Part shown: in pieces, positions 34,251-34,331 of the stretch | Numbering within the stretch: position 1 is the first letter of the stretch | Layout of the letters: every line of letters begins with the position of its first letter | Origin: a bacterium | GTDB taxonomy: Bacteria > Chloroflexota > Anaerolineae > Epilineales > Epilineaceae | Assembly (NCBI GenBank): GCA_003576755.1 | Contig: QEVT01000012.1 | Location: 1 to 34,331 of the forward strand | Length of the DNA: 34,331 nt | Direction of reading: 5' to 3' | Program-made: the position numbers and the translations under genes | The notes under the pieces: model-generated | What the model saw: the letters and a program-made list of their open reading frames with translations, nothing else | Database searches by the model: none | Told to the model about the DNA's origin: nothing

Positions 34251-34331
34251 CTTGACCACGCGGTTGCGTCCGGCACCGGCGCCGGCGACCACCGACGACC
34301 CGGCGCCGAAGGATAGCAGGTCAGCCCGGTC

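Overview
The window is about 34 kb of very GC-rich DNA (roughly 70% G+C by eye) with 19 convincing protein genes and no tRNA, rRNA, CRISPR array or insertion sequence that I can see. The likely source is a Chloroflexota bacterium (Anaerolineae or a related lineage). This rests on secreted proteins with Thr-Pro-rich linkers followed by an aromatic-Leu-Pro-Leu motif, a lipoprotein, CSLREA and beta-helix surface proteins, von Willebrand A (VWA) proteins fused to propellers, a glutaryl-CoA dehydrogenase, a DUF2905 protein and a UbiB-family kinase. The phylum call is an inference from protein style, not from a marker gene.

Positions 1-9119 hold six genes on the minus strand. In transcription order they are a double zinc-ribbon membrane protein, a UbiB/ABC1 kinase-like protein, glutaryl-CoA dehydrogenase with its own TATAAT box, a DUF2905 membrane protein, a secreted VWA protein, and a large propeller plus double-VWA protein cut by the window edge.

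Positions 9269-19107 hold a self-contained plus-strand block of four genes, flanked on both sides by minus-strand genes. They are (i) a CHAT caspase-like protease fused to a P-loop ATPase, with His and Cys present; (ii) an 1839-residue STAND ATPase with a TPR-like region and a C-terminal CHAT fold in which both catalytic residues are replaced; (iii) a zinc metallopeptidase with HEVGH; and (iv) a metzincin-type zinc peptidase with an extended HELGH motif and a Met-turn. None has a signal peptide. I read this as a candidate signal-activated intracellular protease system, possibly a conflict or cell-death module. I do not recognise the combination as a described system, and it is the main find of the window.

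Positions 19148-27548 hold surface proteins. A minus-strand beta-rich secreted protein diverges from a plus-strand unit of a CSLREA/beta-helix protein, a small stand-alone S74 intramolecular chaperone (4-bp overlap) and a gingipain-like C25 protease (10-bp gap).

Positions 27806-34331 hold a secreted Reg_prop propeller protein, a YbjQ-family protein, a DUF2071 protein with a probable leaderless promoter, a propeller-VWA protein, and a convergent lipoprotein. The Reg_prop protein and the VWA protein at 3496-4770 end in the same 71-residue, four-cysteine domain, which aligns without gaps at about 55% identity by hand count and which I do not recognise.

No gene-free stretch exceeds 300 bases. 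The largest are 27549-27805, 21266-21509 and 9120-9268.
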